Assembly: GCF_024189315.1 (NCBI RefSeq)
Contig: NZ_JAIZEO010000010.1
Coordinates: 1 to 50,650 of the forward strand
Source: Halobacillus sp. A5
GTDB lineage: Bacteria > Bacillota > Bacilli > Bacillales > Halobacillaceae
Direction of reading: 5' to 3'
DNA length: 50,650 bases
Part shown: one piece after another, positions 42,003 through 50,567 of the stretch
Layout: each line of letters starts with the position of its first letter
Position numbering within the stretch: position 1 is the first letter of the stretch
Position numbers and translations under genes: made by a program
The notes under the pieces: generated by a model
Database searches by the model: none
What the model was told of the DNA's origin: nothing
What the model saw: the letters and a program-made list of their open reading frames with translations, nothing else

Positions 42003-42019
42003 TGTCGATATTTGACGAA
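42003..42019 (+). promoter_or_regulatory. tandem Spo0A boxes at abrB
   Basis: TGTCGAT (42003-42009) and TGACGAA (42013-42019) are spaced 10 bp start to start, the same arrangement as the two 0A boxes downstream of the B. subtilis abrB promoter. Spo0A~P bound here would repress abrB at entry into sporulation. Confidence 0.8.
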
Positions 42020-42049
42020 TAACTTTTGATTGAGGGGAGACAAAAAAAC

Positions 42050-42331
42050 ATGAAATCTACAGGTATTGTACGTAAAGTCGACGAGTTGGGGCGCGTAGTA
42101 ATTCCGATTGAACTGCGCCGCACACTAGGAATCAATGAGAAAGACGCATTAGAGATTTATGTTGACGATGACCGCATTGTTCTAAAAAAATATAAACCGA
42201 ACATGACTTGTCACGTCACAGGGGAAGTGTCTGACGAGAATATGAAGCTTGCCAACGGCAACCTTGTATTAAGCAAAGAAGGAGCTAATATGCTGCTTCA
42301 GGAAATTCAAGGACAGTTAAACAACAAATAA
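42050..42331 (+). CDS. abrB: transition-state regulator AbrB
   Basis: AbrB is a DNA-binding repressor of post-exponential genes. The 93-residue protein is nearly all AbrB domain: MKSTGIVRKVDELGRVVIP at the N-terminus, then KYKPNMTCHVTGEVS. It is the only protein gene on the plus strand that I support firmly. The ATG at 42050 follows GAGGGGAG; an ATG 24 bases upstream in frame lies before that site and is rejected. It is bounded by its own promoter and terminator. Confidence 0.97.
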   Translation: MKSTGIVRKVDELGRVVIPIELRRTLGINEKDALEIYVDDDRIVLKKYKPNMTCHVTGEVSDENMKLANGNLVLSKEGANMLLQEIQGQLNNK

Positions 42332-42397
42332 TATAGAGAGATCGATGATTACTGCTGGTTAATTAATATTGACATTTGACATATGCTCGGACAACAA

Positions 42398-42424
42398 AGC
42401 CCTTACTTTCTAACAGTAAGGGCT
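42398..42424 (+). terminator. abrB terminator
   Basis: A perfect 10-bp stem AGCCCTTACT with a 7-base loop is followed by GATTTTTTT. It lies between convergent abrB and rsmI and may serve both, though the minus-strand tail is poor in T. Confidence 0.88.
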
Positions 42425-42434
42425 GATTTTTTTA

Positions 42435-43310
42435 CTATTCATTCACGTGATAGGCTTGATAAACATCCCGCTTCTGCATTTTTCGGTCGAGCGCTGTCTG
42501 CTTAATTGCCTCTTTTGACTTTAGATTTTTTTCGTTTATATAATACTCCACGTGATCCATAAGGGATAAATGGGTCCACCAGAACGAGTCTTCCGTCTGC
42601 GTTTCACTAGTTCCTTCCACAATGACACAAAATTCGCCCCGGACTACTTCTTGATTTGCCCATTCGTGCAGTTCTTCAATAGACCCACGGACATACTCTT
42701 CATATTTCTTCGTCAACTCCCGGACAAGAGCGGCCCGCCGGCTGCCAAACTGCTGATGCACGTGCTCCAGCATCTCTTTTAACCGGTGAGGGGATTCATA
42801 GAAAATCAGCGTGGCTTTCTCTTTCTTAAGTTCTTCCAATGCAGCAAGGCGATCTTTTTTCTTACGTGGCAAAAAGCCACAAAAGCGGAAGTCCTCCGTC
42901 GAAAGTCCTGAACCGACAAGAGCCGGAAGAGCCGCATTCGCCCCTGGAAGAACGACGACTGGGAATTCCTCCTCTGCAGCCATTTGCACAAGATCAGCAC
43001 CTGGATCAGAAATTCCCGGCATCCCGGCATCACTGACTACCGCTACATCCTCTCCGGCTTGAAGCCGGTCTATCAGCTGTGGCCCACGTAATTGTTTATT
43101 ATGTTCATGGTAGCTTATTAACGGTGTTGCTATTTCAAAATAGTGAAGCAGCTTTTTGGTATTTCTCGTATCTTCAGCCGCAATGACTGAAGCTTCGTTT
43201 AACACAGAAACGGCCCGGTAAGTCATGTCTTCTAAATTTCCAATCGGCGTCGGCACGATAAACAGCGTCCCTCTTCCTTCATGGTTGGAGTAGCTCTTTT
43301 GAATATTCAT
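42435..43310 (-). CDS. rsmI: 16S rRNA (cytidine1402-2'-O)-methyltransferase
   Basis: RsmI methylates the ribose of C1402 in 16S rRNA. The 291-residue tetrapyrrole-methylase-fold protein has LFIVPTPIGNLEDMT near the start, AEDTRNTKKLL, and the SAM-binding DAGMPGISDPG. A G-rich ribosome binding site precedes the ATG. It overlaps yazA by 32 bases and ends the yabA-to-rsmI run against the abrB terminator. Confidence 0.96.
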   Translation of the reverse strand: MNIQKSYSNHEGRGTLFIVPTPIGNLEDMTYRAVSVLNEASVIAAEDTRNTKKLLHYFEIATPLISYHEHNKQLRGPQLIDRLQAGEDVAVVSDAGMPGISDPGADLVQMAAEEEFPVVVLPGANAALPALVGSGLSTEDFRFCGFLPRKKKDRLAALEELKKEKATLIFYESPHRLKEMLEHVHQQFGSRRAALVRELTKKYEEYVRGSIEELHEWANQEVVRGEFCVIVEGTSETQTEDSFWWTHLSLMDHVEYYINEKNLKSKEAIKQTALDRKMQKRDVYQAYHVNE

Positions 43311-43575
43311 TCCGTAACCCTCCCTCCTGCTCTAAAATCCACGTTTCTTTTCTCAATCTTGACCATTGTTTTATTCGATACTCCTGCTGCATCGCTTCCG
43401 TCTTGGAATTAAACTGCTGGCAGTATTCAAGGCTGAAGGGGCCCCGCCCCCGCGTATACTTCGCCCCTTTACCGAGAACGTGTTTCTTCAGGCGGACTGA
43501 TAAATCATTCGTATAGCCTGTATACAAGGTTTGATCCTTACAGCGAATAATATAAACATAATGATTACCTGCCAT
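43279..43575 (-). CDS. yazA: GIY-YIG nuclease-domain protein YazA
   Basis: A 98-residue single-domain protein of the GIY-YIG superfamily (UPF0213): YVYIIRC followed by [16 protein letters not shown] carries the motif, with conserved Arg and Glu residues after it. Its substrate is not known. AGGGAGA lies 9 bases before the ATG at 43575; the longer frame to 43680 lies inside trmN6. It overlaps trmN6 by 11 bases and rsmI by 32. Confidence 0.93.
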   Translation of the reverse strand: MAGNHYVYIIRCKDQTLYTGYTNDLSVRLKKHVLGKGAKYTRGRGPFSLEYCQQFNSKTEAMQQEYRIKQWSRLRKETWILEQEGGLRNEYSKELLQP

Positions 43576-44311
43576 GATATAGAATCTCCCTGAACTCTTC
43601 ACTGTACTCCCCATTCTCCTTATGGGTAAACAGGGGAGGCAGAAATTTAAGATCAGGCTTTCCGTCGCGCGTCCCCTCAATCAAAAGCACGTTGGCTTCT
43701 TTTCCCCGCTTAGGATGGACCATTTGAATGCGTTTTGGCTCCAGCTGATACTTTCGAAATAAAGTAATAATATCAGCCAGACGCCCCGGACGATGCACAA
43801 GTGAAACTTTTCCCCCTGATTTCGTCAAACGGCTGCACGATTTCACTACATCTTCAAGTGAGCAGTAAATTTCATGACGGGCAATGGCTAAGTGTTCATT
43901 GATATTTCTTTTATCATGAGCGGGGGTTGGGAAATAAGGGGGGTTGCAGGTCACAAGGTCGTATTTCCCGTTACCCAGCGTCTTGGGCATATCCTTTAGA
44001 TCACCGTGAATCATGGTCAGCTGTTCTTCTAATTGATTGAGCTCGATATTACGTACAGCCATATCATAGAGCCGCTCCTGAAGCTCCACCCCTGTAATAG
44101 GAACTTGAGATCTTCTCGATAAAAATAGAGGTACAACTCCATTTCCTGTACAAAGGTCCAGGATTCTGCCGCGCGTTCGTGGAACGGAGGTAAAGCGTGC
44201 CAAAAAAACCGCGTCAATAGAAAACGCAAAGACGGAATCACTTTGAATTATTCTCATGTTCTCTTCTGCTAATAAAAAGTCGATGCGTTCATCGCCTTTT
44301 AACTTCACCAT
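43565..44311 (-). CDS. trmN6: tRNA1(Val) (adenine37-N6)-methyltransferase family (YabB)
   Basis: A 248-residue SAM-dependent methyltransferase with [13 protein letters not shown] (motif I, near 50-62) and the amino-methylase motif CNPPYFP near 119. The tRNA1(Val) A37 N6-methylase assignment is from the E. coli TrmN6/YfiC family; the target in Bacilli is inferred. AAGGAAGTG precedes the ATG. It is followed by yazA and rsmI in overlapping frames. Confidence 0.93.
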   Translation of the reverse strand: MVKLKGDERIDFLLAEENMRIIQSDSVFAFSIDAVFLARFTSVPRTRGRILDLCTGNGVVPLFLSRRSQVPITGVELQERLYDMAVRNIELNQLEEQLTMIHGDLKDMPKTLGNGKYDLVTCNPPYFPTPAHDKRNINEHLAIARHEIYCSLEDVVKSCSRLTKSGGKVSLVHRPGRLADIITLFRKYQLEPKRIQMVHPKRGKEANVLLIEGTRDGKPDLKFLPPLFTHKENGEYSEEFREILYHGR

Positions 44312-44374
44312 ACGTCTGCACTTCCTTTAATCTTAACGGTCTTTATTTTTCTCACGTAACAATAATTCTGATCT

Positions 44375-44440
44375 CGAGGAGCCTCGACGGCTGCCCGAGG
44401 AAAGCGGACTGTTTTCCCTGCCCCTCCCAGCCATTAGCTT
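44375..44440. other. GC-rich intergenic segment upstream of trmN6
   Basis: In the 224-base gap between yabA and trmN6 a segment reads GAGGAGCCTCGACGG, then GAGGAAAGCGG and a TTTTCCCTGCCCCTCCC tail. It is much richer in GC than its surroundings and looks like the 'CGGAAAGCG' dispersed intergenic element I recall from several salt- and alkali-tolerant Bacillaceae. The identity is from memory and weak. Confidence 0.35.
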
Positions 44441-44491
44441 TTCAAGTCTTCAAGAAAAGAGGGGCTTTACTTGAATAAATCAGAAAAAGAG

Positions 44492-44523
44492 AGCCTTTCC
44501 TTATGTGTATAAAGGAAAGGCCT
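44492..44523 (-). terminator. yabA terminator
   Basis: AGGCCTTTCCTT pairs with AAGGAAAGGCT on the minus strand around a loop of about 9 bases, followed by CTCTTTTTC. It lies 13 bases past the yabA stop, so trmN6 needs its own promoter or readthrough. Confidence 0.8.
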
Positions 44524-44535
44524 GGACCCATAGAA

Positions 44536-44880
44536 TTATTTTTTGTTTAAAAATGAGAGGCAGAATAAACAATCTTCATCACGTGGACTGCCAAAATGCA
44601 AGTTACAGATATGAAAGCCTTCTTCATATAAACGGGCTAAATTGTCGTATCCTTCCCCGACCACCGTTCCCTTTTCATTCTTCGATTTAGAATCTGACTG
44701 CTCCACAATTTCATTTTCATGGTCTAAACGCTGACGAAGATGGTGATTCTCAAGCGACAAGTGCTGATTTTCTTCTAGTAAATAAGCAAGCTGCTTCTTT
44801 AAATCACCTAATTGTTCATAAAGCTCGCCAATCTGCGTTTCTAAGTGAGATACTTGTTCAAATATAGCTTTCTTGTTCAC
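44536..44880 (-). CDS. yabA: DNA replication initiation control protein YabA
   Basis: YabA binds DnaA and the DnaN clamp to limit re-initiation. The 114-residue protein has an N-terminal leucine-rich coiled coil (about 10-60) and a C-terminal zinc domain [10 protein letters not shown] ... DCLFC. The GTG at 44880, 6 bases after GGGGTGGAG, aligns with the B. subtilis start MDKKELF (here VNKKAIF). A longer ATG-started frame to 44931 runs into ricT and is rejected. Confidence 0.94.
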   Translation of the reverse strand: MNKKAIFEQVSHLETQIGELYEQLGDLKKQLAYLLEENQHLSLENHHLRQRLDHENEIVEQSDSKSKNEKGTVVGEGYDNLARLYEEGFHICNLHFGSPRDEDCLFCLSFLNKK

Positions 44881-44896
44881 GCTTGACTCCACCCCG

Positions 44897-45724
44897 TCAT
44901 TCTGTGGCTTCGGTTTGAACGATACCTTCATCGATCAGCTCCTGTAAGGAATATTCCAGCGTTCGTTCCTGCTCACGAAATTCGACTTGAACAAGCCGTT
45001 CCAGCATATTGAGACCGACCACCTTACCTTTTCCGTAAGAAGTAGCAATCGCTTCCCCAATATCCGGAAGCTCTTTCTTAGCGGATTCGTATTCGTCGTT
45101 CTCATACTTCAGACAACACATCAGTCGACCACATAAGCCGGAAATCTTTGCTGGATTTAAAGATAAGTTTTGATCTTTTGCCATTTTTATAGATACAGGC
45201 TCAAAATCACCCAGAAAAGTCGAGCAACAAAGCATACGTCCGCAAGGCCCTATGCCTCCCAGCATTTTAGCTTCGTCACGAACTCCAATCTGCCGTAATT
45301 CAATTCGTGTTTTAAATACAGACGCTAAATCCTTAACGAGTGTTCTGAAATCAACTCGTCCGTCTGCGGTAAAGTAAAAGATTACTTTCTTTCGATCAAA
45401 CGTATATTCTACATCTACTAGGTTCATGTCCAATTTATGTTCACGTATTTTACTTACACAAACTCGATAAGCTTCGTCAGAAATCTCTTTATTCTCATCG
45501 ACAGACAGCTTGTCTTTCTCATCCGCCTTGCGCATTACTTTTTTCAATGGCAAAACAACGTCTTCTTCTTCGACCTGTCGATTAGCAATAACGACCTTCC
45601 CGAATTCAATCCCTCGAACCGTTTCCACGATGACATAATCATCGGTCGTTAAATGGCATTCGCCAGGATCAAAGTAATATATTTTTCCCGCCTGTTTGAA
45701 TCGGACACCTACAACTTCGATCAC
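44897..45724 (-). CDS. ricT: PSP1 domain protein RicT (YaaT)
   Basis: RicT with RicA and RicF forms a complex that affects RNase Y maturation of mRNA and activation of Spo0A by phosphorelay. The 275-residue protein has cysteine-rich stretches [10 protein letters not shown] and [11 protein letters not shown], which hold iron-sulfur clusters in B. subtilis. The GTG start at 45724 follows GAGGTG. It is close to holB (7 bases) and yabA (16 bases), all in one run. Confidence 0.95.
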   Translation of the reverse strand: MIEVVGVRFKQAGKIYYFDPGECHLTTDDYVIVETVRGIEFGKVVIANRQVEEEDVVLPLKKVMRKADEKDKLSVDENKEISDEAYRVCVSKIREHKLDMNLVDVEYTFDRKKVIFYFTADGRVDFRTLVKDLASVFKTRIELRQIGVRDEAKMLGGIGPCGRMLCCSTFLGDFEPVSIKMAKDQNLSLNPAKISGLCGRLMCCLKYENDEYESAKKELPDIGEAIATSYGKGKVVGLNMLERLVQVEFREQERTLEYSLQELIDEGIVQTEATE

Positions 45725-45731
45725 TATATAA

Positions 45732-46718
45732 TCACCTCTGCAGTTGAAGTGTAAGCTGCTCCATCACGAGTGTCGGATGGACATTCTGATTTATTTTTCG
45801 TTTCGCCTCAAGTATCAAAGATAAGGAATGAGCAGCAGACTGCCGCGACCAATGAAACGATGCTTGTTCCCTTTTTTCTCTCTCCTGCTGAAAAACAATG
45901 GATTGCTCACGGTCCAAATTGTAATGAATCAAATCATGGAACCAAAGCATCAGGACATCTAACCCAATCTGTAACTGTTTTCTTTCTTTAAAATGAGGCA
46001 TCCACTGATGGTTGATAAATAAAAGTCCTTCATTAGGTTTGTTAAGAAGCACTTCAACTAATTGTATCACTAATTTTCGCACATTAGCAAACCACTCATC
46101 ATCATTTAATTCTTGAGCCTCTGCTAAATTATTTGTCAAAGATGCGAGGATTTTGGCGTTTGATTTTGAAACACCCTCGTGCTCTAATTGCTGCTCAATT
46201 CTTTCTGGGTTCAGCGGCTGAAAGGCAAGCAGCTGACACCTTGACCGAATCGTGTTTAACATCGCCTGACTGTTTTCCGTTAAAAGAATCGCCGTCGTCT
46301 GCTGGCTCGGTTCTTCAAGAAATTTAAGCAGGCGGTTGGATGCATTGGTCGTCATTTTGTCAGCGTCGACAATAATATAAACCTTTCGATTGGACTCAAG
46401 GCCAGTATATGTGAATTCTTTCTGCAAATTAAGGATCTGTTCTTTTTTAATCGATTGACCATCAGGCTCCACCCAATGAAGGTCAGGGTGATTGCCTGAA
46501 TCAATCCGTCTGCATTCAATACACTGCTGACAGGGCTCTACACCATCTTTCTCTTTACAAAAGATACTCTTCGCAAATAACGCACTCATATCACGTTTCC
46601 CTGTGCCGCGGTCCCCTTGAAATAAATAAGCATGGGAAATACGGCGCTTCTTAAAGCTGTTGGTCAGCATTTGAGTAACTAAAGGCTGTATTTCTTTCAA
46701 TTCTGTCCATGTCGACAT
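45732..46718 (-). CDS. holB: DNA polymerase III subunit delta'
   Basis: HolB is part of the clamp loader that places DnaN on DNA. The 328-residue AAA+ protein has the P-loop-like GDRGTGKRD near 35-43, a zinc module C...CQQCIEC and the SRC motif TIRSRCQLL. A modest AAGGA site precedes the ATG. It follows yaaR by 13 bases and precedes ricT, as in B. subtilis. Confidence 0.96.
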   Translation of the reverse strand: MSTWTELKEIQPLVTQMLTNSFKKRRISHAYLFQGDRGTGKRDMSALFAKSIFCKEKDGVEPCQQCIECRRIDSGNHPDLHWVEPDGQSIKKEQILNLQKEFTYTGLESNRKVYIIVDADKMTTNASNRLLKFLEEPSQQTTAILLTENSQAMLNTIRSRCQLLAFQPLNPERIEQQLEHEGVSKSNAKILASLTNNLAEAQELNDDEWFANVRKLVIQLVEVLLNKPNEGLLFINHQWMPHFKERKQLQIGLDVLMLWFHDLIHYNLDREQSIVFQQEREKREQASFHWSRQSAAHSLSLILEAKRKINQNVHPTLVMEQLTLQLQR

Positions 46719-46731
46719 AAGCTTTCCGTCC

Positions 46732-47172
46732 TTAAGTATATAAGTTAACTAATAACCCTTTAATTTCTCCTATAATACCGAGAAGATCAATTGACCTTCT
46801 TTCCTGATCCATAACCGCTTCCGTCAGCTCTGCTAATCGTTCATCGACTGATTCCACAATCGTTAACTTTCTCCCGCGCCCATTGATGTCAAAGCTGTGG
46901 CTCTGTTTAACGTTATAGCCGTACTGTACGGCTTCCTCAAGAAAATCTTTGATCAGCCGTTTATATTTAGCTAAATCACGGAAGGATCGAAAGCGGGCCA
47001 CCTTTTCTCCCTGAGTCGTAATGGTATCCATCAGCTGATTAAGCTGACTTTCATGGAGCTGTCTCGTTTGTGACTGCACCATAGAATCGAAGCTTTGACG
47101 GCCTTTATGATTTAACTGAGCTTGCTGCTTTGTACCCTCAAGCTGGGTTCTCACATCCTGCGTGATTTTCAT
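46732..47172 (-). CDS. yaaR: YaaR/DUF327 family protein
   Basis: A 146-residue mostly helical protein of the DUF327 family with FDSMVQSQTRQLHESQLNQL and LAKYKRLIKDFLEEAVQYGY near the centre. No function is known. It is always found between darA and holB in Bacilli, as here. AAGGAG precedes the ATG. Confidence 0.93.
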   Translation of the reverse strand: MKITQDVRTQLEGTKQQAQLNHKGRQSFDSMVQSQTRQLHESQLNQLMDTITTQGEKVARFRSFRDLAKYKRLIKDFLEEAVQYGYNVKQSHSFDINGRGRKLTIVESVDERLAELTEAVMDQERRSIDLLGIIGEIKGLLVNLYT

Positions 47173-47185
47173 ACGTTAACTCCTT

Positions 47186-47542
<357 letters not shown>

Positions 47543-47559
47543 TTACTATTATACCAAAC

Positions 47560-48195
47560 TCAGCCATTTGATAAAAATGGCTGAAGTACAGACATAGCGG
47601 CTTTTTTCACGTCTTCAATAGGTTGGTCCGCATTAATCGATTGCATACGCTCCGGATACTTTTGAAGCAGGTACAAGTAAGCTTTATATACCTTCTCGTG
47701 AAAATCAATGGCCTCCAAATCCAGTCGGTTTTTCTCTCTTTCCTCATTGCTTGCAATTCGCTGCAGGCCTTTGGCAGGTTCAATATTAAAAAATAAGGTT
47801 ACATCCGGCATACAATCCTCAATCGCAAACTTATTAATTTGATAAACCTCTTCCATTCCTAATCCCCGCGCATAACCTTGATAAGCTAAACTCGAATCTA
47901 CAAAACGATCGCACAGGACAACCTTGCCTTCCTCTAAAGCTGGAAGGACTTTCTCTACCAGGTGCTGCCTCCGTGCAGCGGCATATAACAAAGCTTCAGT
48001 CCGTCCATCCATTGTCGTATGAGTTTTATCTAGAATGACTTGGCGAATGCGCTCCGCGATGTGAATTCCACCCGGCTCTCTTGTTTCTAACACTGAAAGA
48101 CCGCGGCTTTTTAATTCTTCGCCAATGATTTTTAATATAGAAGATTTCCCGGCTCCATCGCCGCCTTCAAACGTAACAAAAAGACCCTTCACCAC
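47560..48195 (-). CDS. tmk: thymidylate kinase
   Basis: Tmk phosphorylates dTMP to dTDP. The 211-residue P-loop kinase has GGDGAGKSS at 11-19, a DR(F/Y) motif VVLCDRFVDSSLAYQG and the LID arginine region. I choose GTG at 48195, 7 bases after GGAG, giving MVKGLFVTFEGGDGAGKS as in other Bacilli; an ATG two codons upstream lies too close to the site. The longer frame back to 48282 lies inside yaaO and is rejected. Confidence 0.94.
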   Translation of the reverse strand: MVKGLFVTFEGGDGAGKSSILKIIGEELKSRGLSVLETREPGGIHIAERIRQVILDKTHTTMDGRTEALLYAAARRQHLVEKVLPALEEGKVVLCDRFVDSSLAYQGYARGLGMEEVYQINKFAIEDCMPDVTLFFNIEPAKGLQRIASNEEREKNRLDLEAIDFHEKVYKAYLYLLQKYPERMQSINADQPIEDVKKAAMSVLQPFLSNG

Positions 48196-48208
48196 AAACA
48201 TTCTCCTT

Positions 48209-49633
48209 TTAAAACACCCAAGTCCCCTGTTTAATATCTGTGTTTTGAAAACTTGCTCCCTGCTCATGCAGGCTCTGCACATAATGAATTTGCTGCTCCG
48301 TCAATCTTTCTCCTTTTAATATGAAAGGAATACCAGGAGGGTATGGGATGACAGCCTCTGCACAAATCCGTCCTGCGGCCTGGGACCAGTTTACAAACTC
48401 AGGGGTTTCCTGCTGCATATCTTGATAACTTAACGCCAAAGACTGTACCTTTGGAATGCTAAGTAGTTCTCTCTTCATTGTACCATGGTCGTCAGGACTT
48501 TTTAATTGCCAATTCACTTCACTTAAACGTTTCTTTAATCTGCCCAGTTCTATGCTATGACTAAGTCCGGCTATGAGCAGGACCTGTTTTGTATCAGCGA
48601 GCTCCACATAGATCCCCACAGATTCAAGCTTTGCTGCAATATCAAATCCTGTGTACCCTTTCTGAGCTTCTAAGGTGATTTTTAAAGGGTCGTCAAAAAG
48701 GTCTACAGGTAGAACCCTATATGGAGCTTCTGCTCCAGCAATCACTTCCCTCATCTTTCCTAAATAGGACAGTAAACTTTCTTTATCCTTTTCTTCAAAC
48801 GTACTTAAAAAAAGTCGTGCTAAATCTAAGCTTGCCATTAACGGATAGGAGGGACTGCTCGACTGAAGCATTTGCAGATAATACGAAAGCCGTGCCCTGT
48901 TCACCCTCTCCCCTGATATATGTAAATAAGAAGACATCGTTAAAGCCGGAGCCATTTTATGAGCGGACTGAACAACCAGATCAGCTCCCGCATGAACGGA
49001 GGAGGGGGGAAACGGGTCTCCCAGTGAAAAATGAACTCCATGGGCTTCATCAACAATAACTGGAACATCGTATTGATGCACCGCGTCAATGACTTCTTTA
49101 ATCGGATAGGCGCGGCCAAAGTAATCCGGATAAGTTAAAATAACAGCAGATGCCCGCGGGTGCAGCTCTAATGCTTCGATGATGACATTCTTATGGAGGA
49201 ACGAGTACCGGCTGGTATGATCTTCAAACTCAGGAGTAAAGAAAACAGGATCGACTCCCGCCAACTCTAACCCGTGAAGCACCGACTTATGGCAATTTCT
49301 CTGGACCAGAACCGTGTCGCCGGGACGACACGCAGCTAAGATGGACGCCATATTGCCGGCAGTACTTCCATTTACTAAGAAATAGGTTTCTTCTGAGCCA
49401 AAAAAACGTGCAGCCAAATCTTGTGATTCCTTAATGATTTCCGCCGCTGCATGCAAGTCATCCAGCCCCGGTACTTCCGTAGCATCAATTGAAAGAATAC
49501 CTTGAAAGATATCGTACCCTTTTTCCGAAAAAACTTCCCCAAACTTATGACCGGGTACGTGGAAAGAGAGTGGTCTTCTTTCTATATGCTGAATGAGCCG
49601 TTCATATAATGGAGCGTTGTTGTTGTCCTGCAT
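48209..49633 (-). CDS. yaaO: Orn/Lys/Arg decarboxylase family protein (YaaO)
   Basis: A 474-residue fold-type I PLP enzyme. RPLSFHVPGHK near the N-terminus, DEAHGVH and the PLP lysine in SAHKM (near 225) are typical; the C-terminal decarboxylase domain starts near 370. It is close to the arginine/lysine/ornithine decarboxylase family (SpeA-like), but the substrate cannot be read from the sequence. The ATG at 49633 is 8 bases after AAGG. It precedes tmk by 13 bases. In B. subtilis xpaC and yaaN lie between csfB and yaaO; here they are missing. Confidence 0.92.
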   Translation of the reverse strand: MQDNNNAPLYERLIQHIERRPLSFHVPGHKFGEVFSEKGYDIFQGILSIDATEVPGLDDLHAAAEIIKESQDLAARFFGSEETYFLVNGSTAGNMASILAACRPGDTVLVQRNCHKSVLHGLELAGVDPVFFTPEFEDHTSRYSFLHKNVIIEALELHPRASAVILTYPDYFGRAYPIKEVIDAVHQYDVPVIVDEAHGVHFSLGDPFPPSSVHAGADLVVQSAHKMAPALTMSSYLHISGERVNRARLSYYLQMLQSSSPSYPLMASLDLARLFLSTFEEKDKESLLSYLGKMREVIAGAEAPYRVLPVDLFDDPLKITLEAQKGYTGFDIAAKLESVGIYVELADTKQVLLIAGLSHSIELGRLKKRLSEVNWQLKSPDDHGTMKRELLSIPKVQSLALSYQDMQQETPEFVNWSQAAGRICAEAVIPYPPGIPFILKGERLTEQQIHYVQSLHEQGASFQNTDIKQGTWVF

Positions 49634-49694
49634 TGACGTCACCTTCTCTTTAAAATGTCTACTTTAAATGCTACATGAAAGCACCAAAAAAAGA

Positions 49695-49718
49695 CCACCC
49701 CTAATTGTTTAAGGATGG
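49695..49718 (-). terminator. csfB terminator
   Basis: CCATCCTT pairs with AGGGGTGG (two G-U pairs) on the minus strand, followed by TCTTTTTTT. It lies 9 bases past the csfB stop and separates it from yaaO. Confidence 0.7.
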
Positions 49719-49726
49719 AATGGAAT

Positions 49727-49909
49727 CTATGAATAAATCATCGCGCGATGAGCTTTATTCATCTGTTCAATATAAAACTTGTACTTCGGATCGTCTACTG
49801 ACGTTTGAATCATTTCTTTTTCACAGGAAGAACAAATATAAATGCGGAGTAAATAAATCCCGTCGGCTTTCTGCATGGAACAAATGCTGCAACACTCTTT
49901 GCTTTCCAT
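49727..49909 (-). CDS. csfB: anti-sigma factor Gin (CsfB)
   Basis: Gin binds and blocks sigma-G in the forespore before engulfment is complete (and sigma-E in the late mother cell). The 60-residue protein has a zinc site of two CxxC pairs, Cys7/Cys10 and Cys26/Cys29, with DPKYKFYIEQMNK and a C-terminal MIYS like PLYS in B. subtilis. A strong GAAGGAGG lies before the ATG. The promoter at 49959-49987 reads as sigma-F. It is the first protein gene after the rRNA operon, as in B. subtilis. Confidence 0.95.
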   Translation of the reverse strand: MESKECCSICSMQKADGIYLLRIYICSSCEKEMIQTSVDDPKYKFYIEQMNKAHRAMIYS

Positions 49910-49958
49910 TAGTTTACCTCCTTCAGCTGTCTTTATAAAGACAAGCTATCTTTAACAT

Positions 49959-49987
49959 TAGTATCTCCGAATCTATGAAATCTATAC
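49959..49987 (-). promoter_or_regulatory. sigma-F promoter of csfB
   Basis: On the minus strand GTATA (49983-49987) is followed after 14 bp by GGAGATACTA (49959-49968), matching the sigma-F pattern GGnnAnAhTR at every fixed position. The start codon lies 50 bases downstream. Confidence 0.85.
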
Positions 49988-50110
49988 TAATTTCTCAAAG
50001 AATTTTTCCGGTAATAGAGGACGGCAGGCTTGGGGTATACAAAACAAAGACGCACGCGTCCGGGTAAACGCGAACGAATAACCGAAACGTCTAAAGGAAG
50101 GAGAGGCGGC

Positions 50111-50308
50111 ATGCCCTTTCACAAGTCTCCAAGTTCCATTACTGAGGAAGGAGCAGACAGGAGTGGCTCCGGCACTCGCAGATCAAGGAGGAGTTTTCTC
50201 CTGCCCCGATTAAAAGGTTTTTTTCCTGGTCCCTTTTCTTCATATTTTAATAGAGGAACCATGAATGCATCCATTCAAGCTTTTCACCAACCTGTAGAAC
50301 ATATATAA
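50111..50308 (+). CDS. possible 65-residue basic protein, head-on to rRNA
   Basis: A plus-strand frame with AAGGAGAGG closely before ATG encodes MPFHKSPSSITEEGADRS..., 65 residues, basic and low in complexity in the middle (GTRRSRRS). No known family is recognised and no promoter is clear. It lies in the 450-base gap between csfB and the 5S rRNA, opposite to both, and could be a chance frame in GC-rich leader-like DNA. Confidence 0.2.
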   Translation: MPFHKSPSSITEEGADRSGSGTRRSRRSFLLPRLKGFFPGPFSSYFNRGTMNASIQAFHQPVEHI

Positions 50309-50323
50309 TTTCTGAGACAACAA

Positions 50324-50359
50324 AAAAGCCTTGGAAGCATGTATACTTCTAAGGCTTTT
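50324..50359 (-). terminator. rRNA operon terminator
   Basis: AAAAGCCTTAGAAG pairs with CTTCCAAGGCTTTT (one mismatch) around an 8-base loop, followed on the minus strand by TTG and a T-run included in the stem. It lies a few bases past the 5S rRNA. Confidence 0.9.
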
Positions 50360-50365
50360 ATATTG

Positions 50366-50479
50366 ACGTGGCAGCGTCCTACTCTCACGGGGATCAACCC
50401 GACTACCATCGGCGCTGAAGAGCTTAACTGCTGTGTTCGGCATGGGAACAGGTGTGACCTCTTCGCTGTCACCACCACA
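50366..50479 (-). rRNA. rrf: 5S ribosomal RNA
   Basis: The minus strand matches Bacillus 5S rRNA along its whole length: GGTCACACCTGTTCCCATGC, CGAACACAGCAGTTAAGC, then GCGCCGATGGTAGTCGGG and GAGAGTAGGACGCTGCCAC. The 5' GTGGTGG pairs with the 3' CTGCCAC as the terminal helix. End positions are accurate to a few bases. RnmV in this window is the enzyme that matures it. Confidence 0.95.
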
Positions 50480-50567
50480 TCATTTGGTTTGAGGTAAACC
50501 CTCAAAACTGGATAAGAGGTTATACAACACATCAGGATTCGATTCGTTAATTTTTCACAAAGGGATG

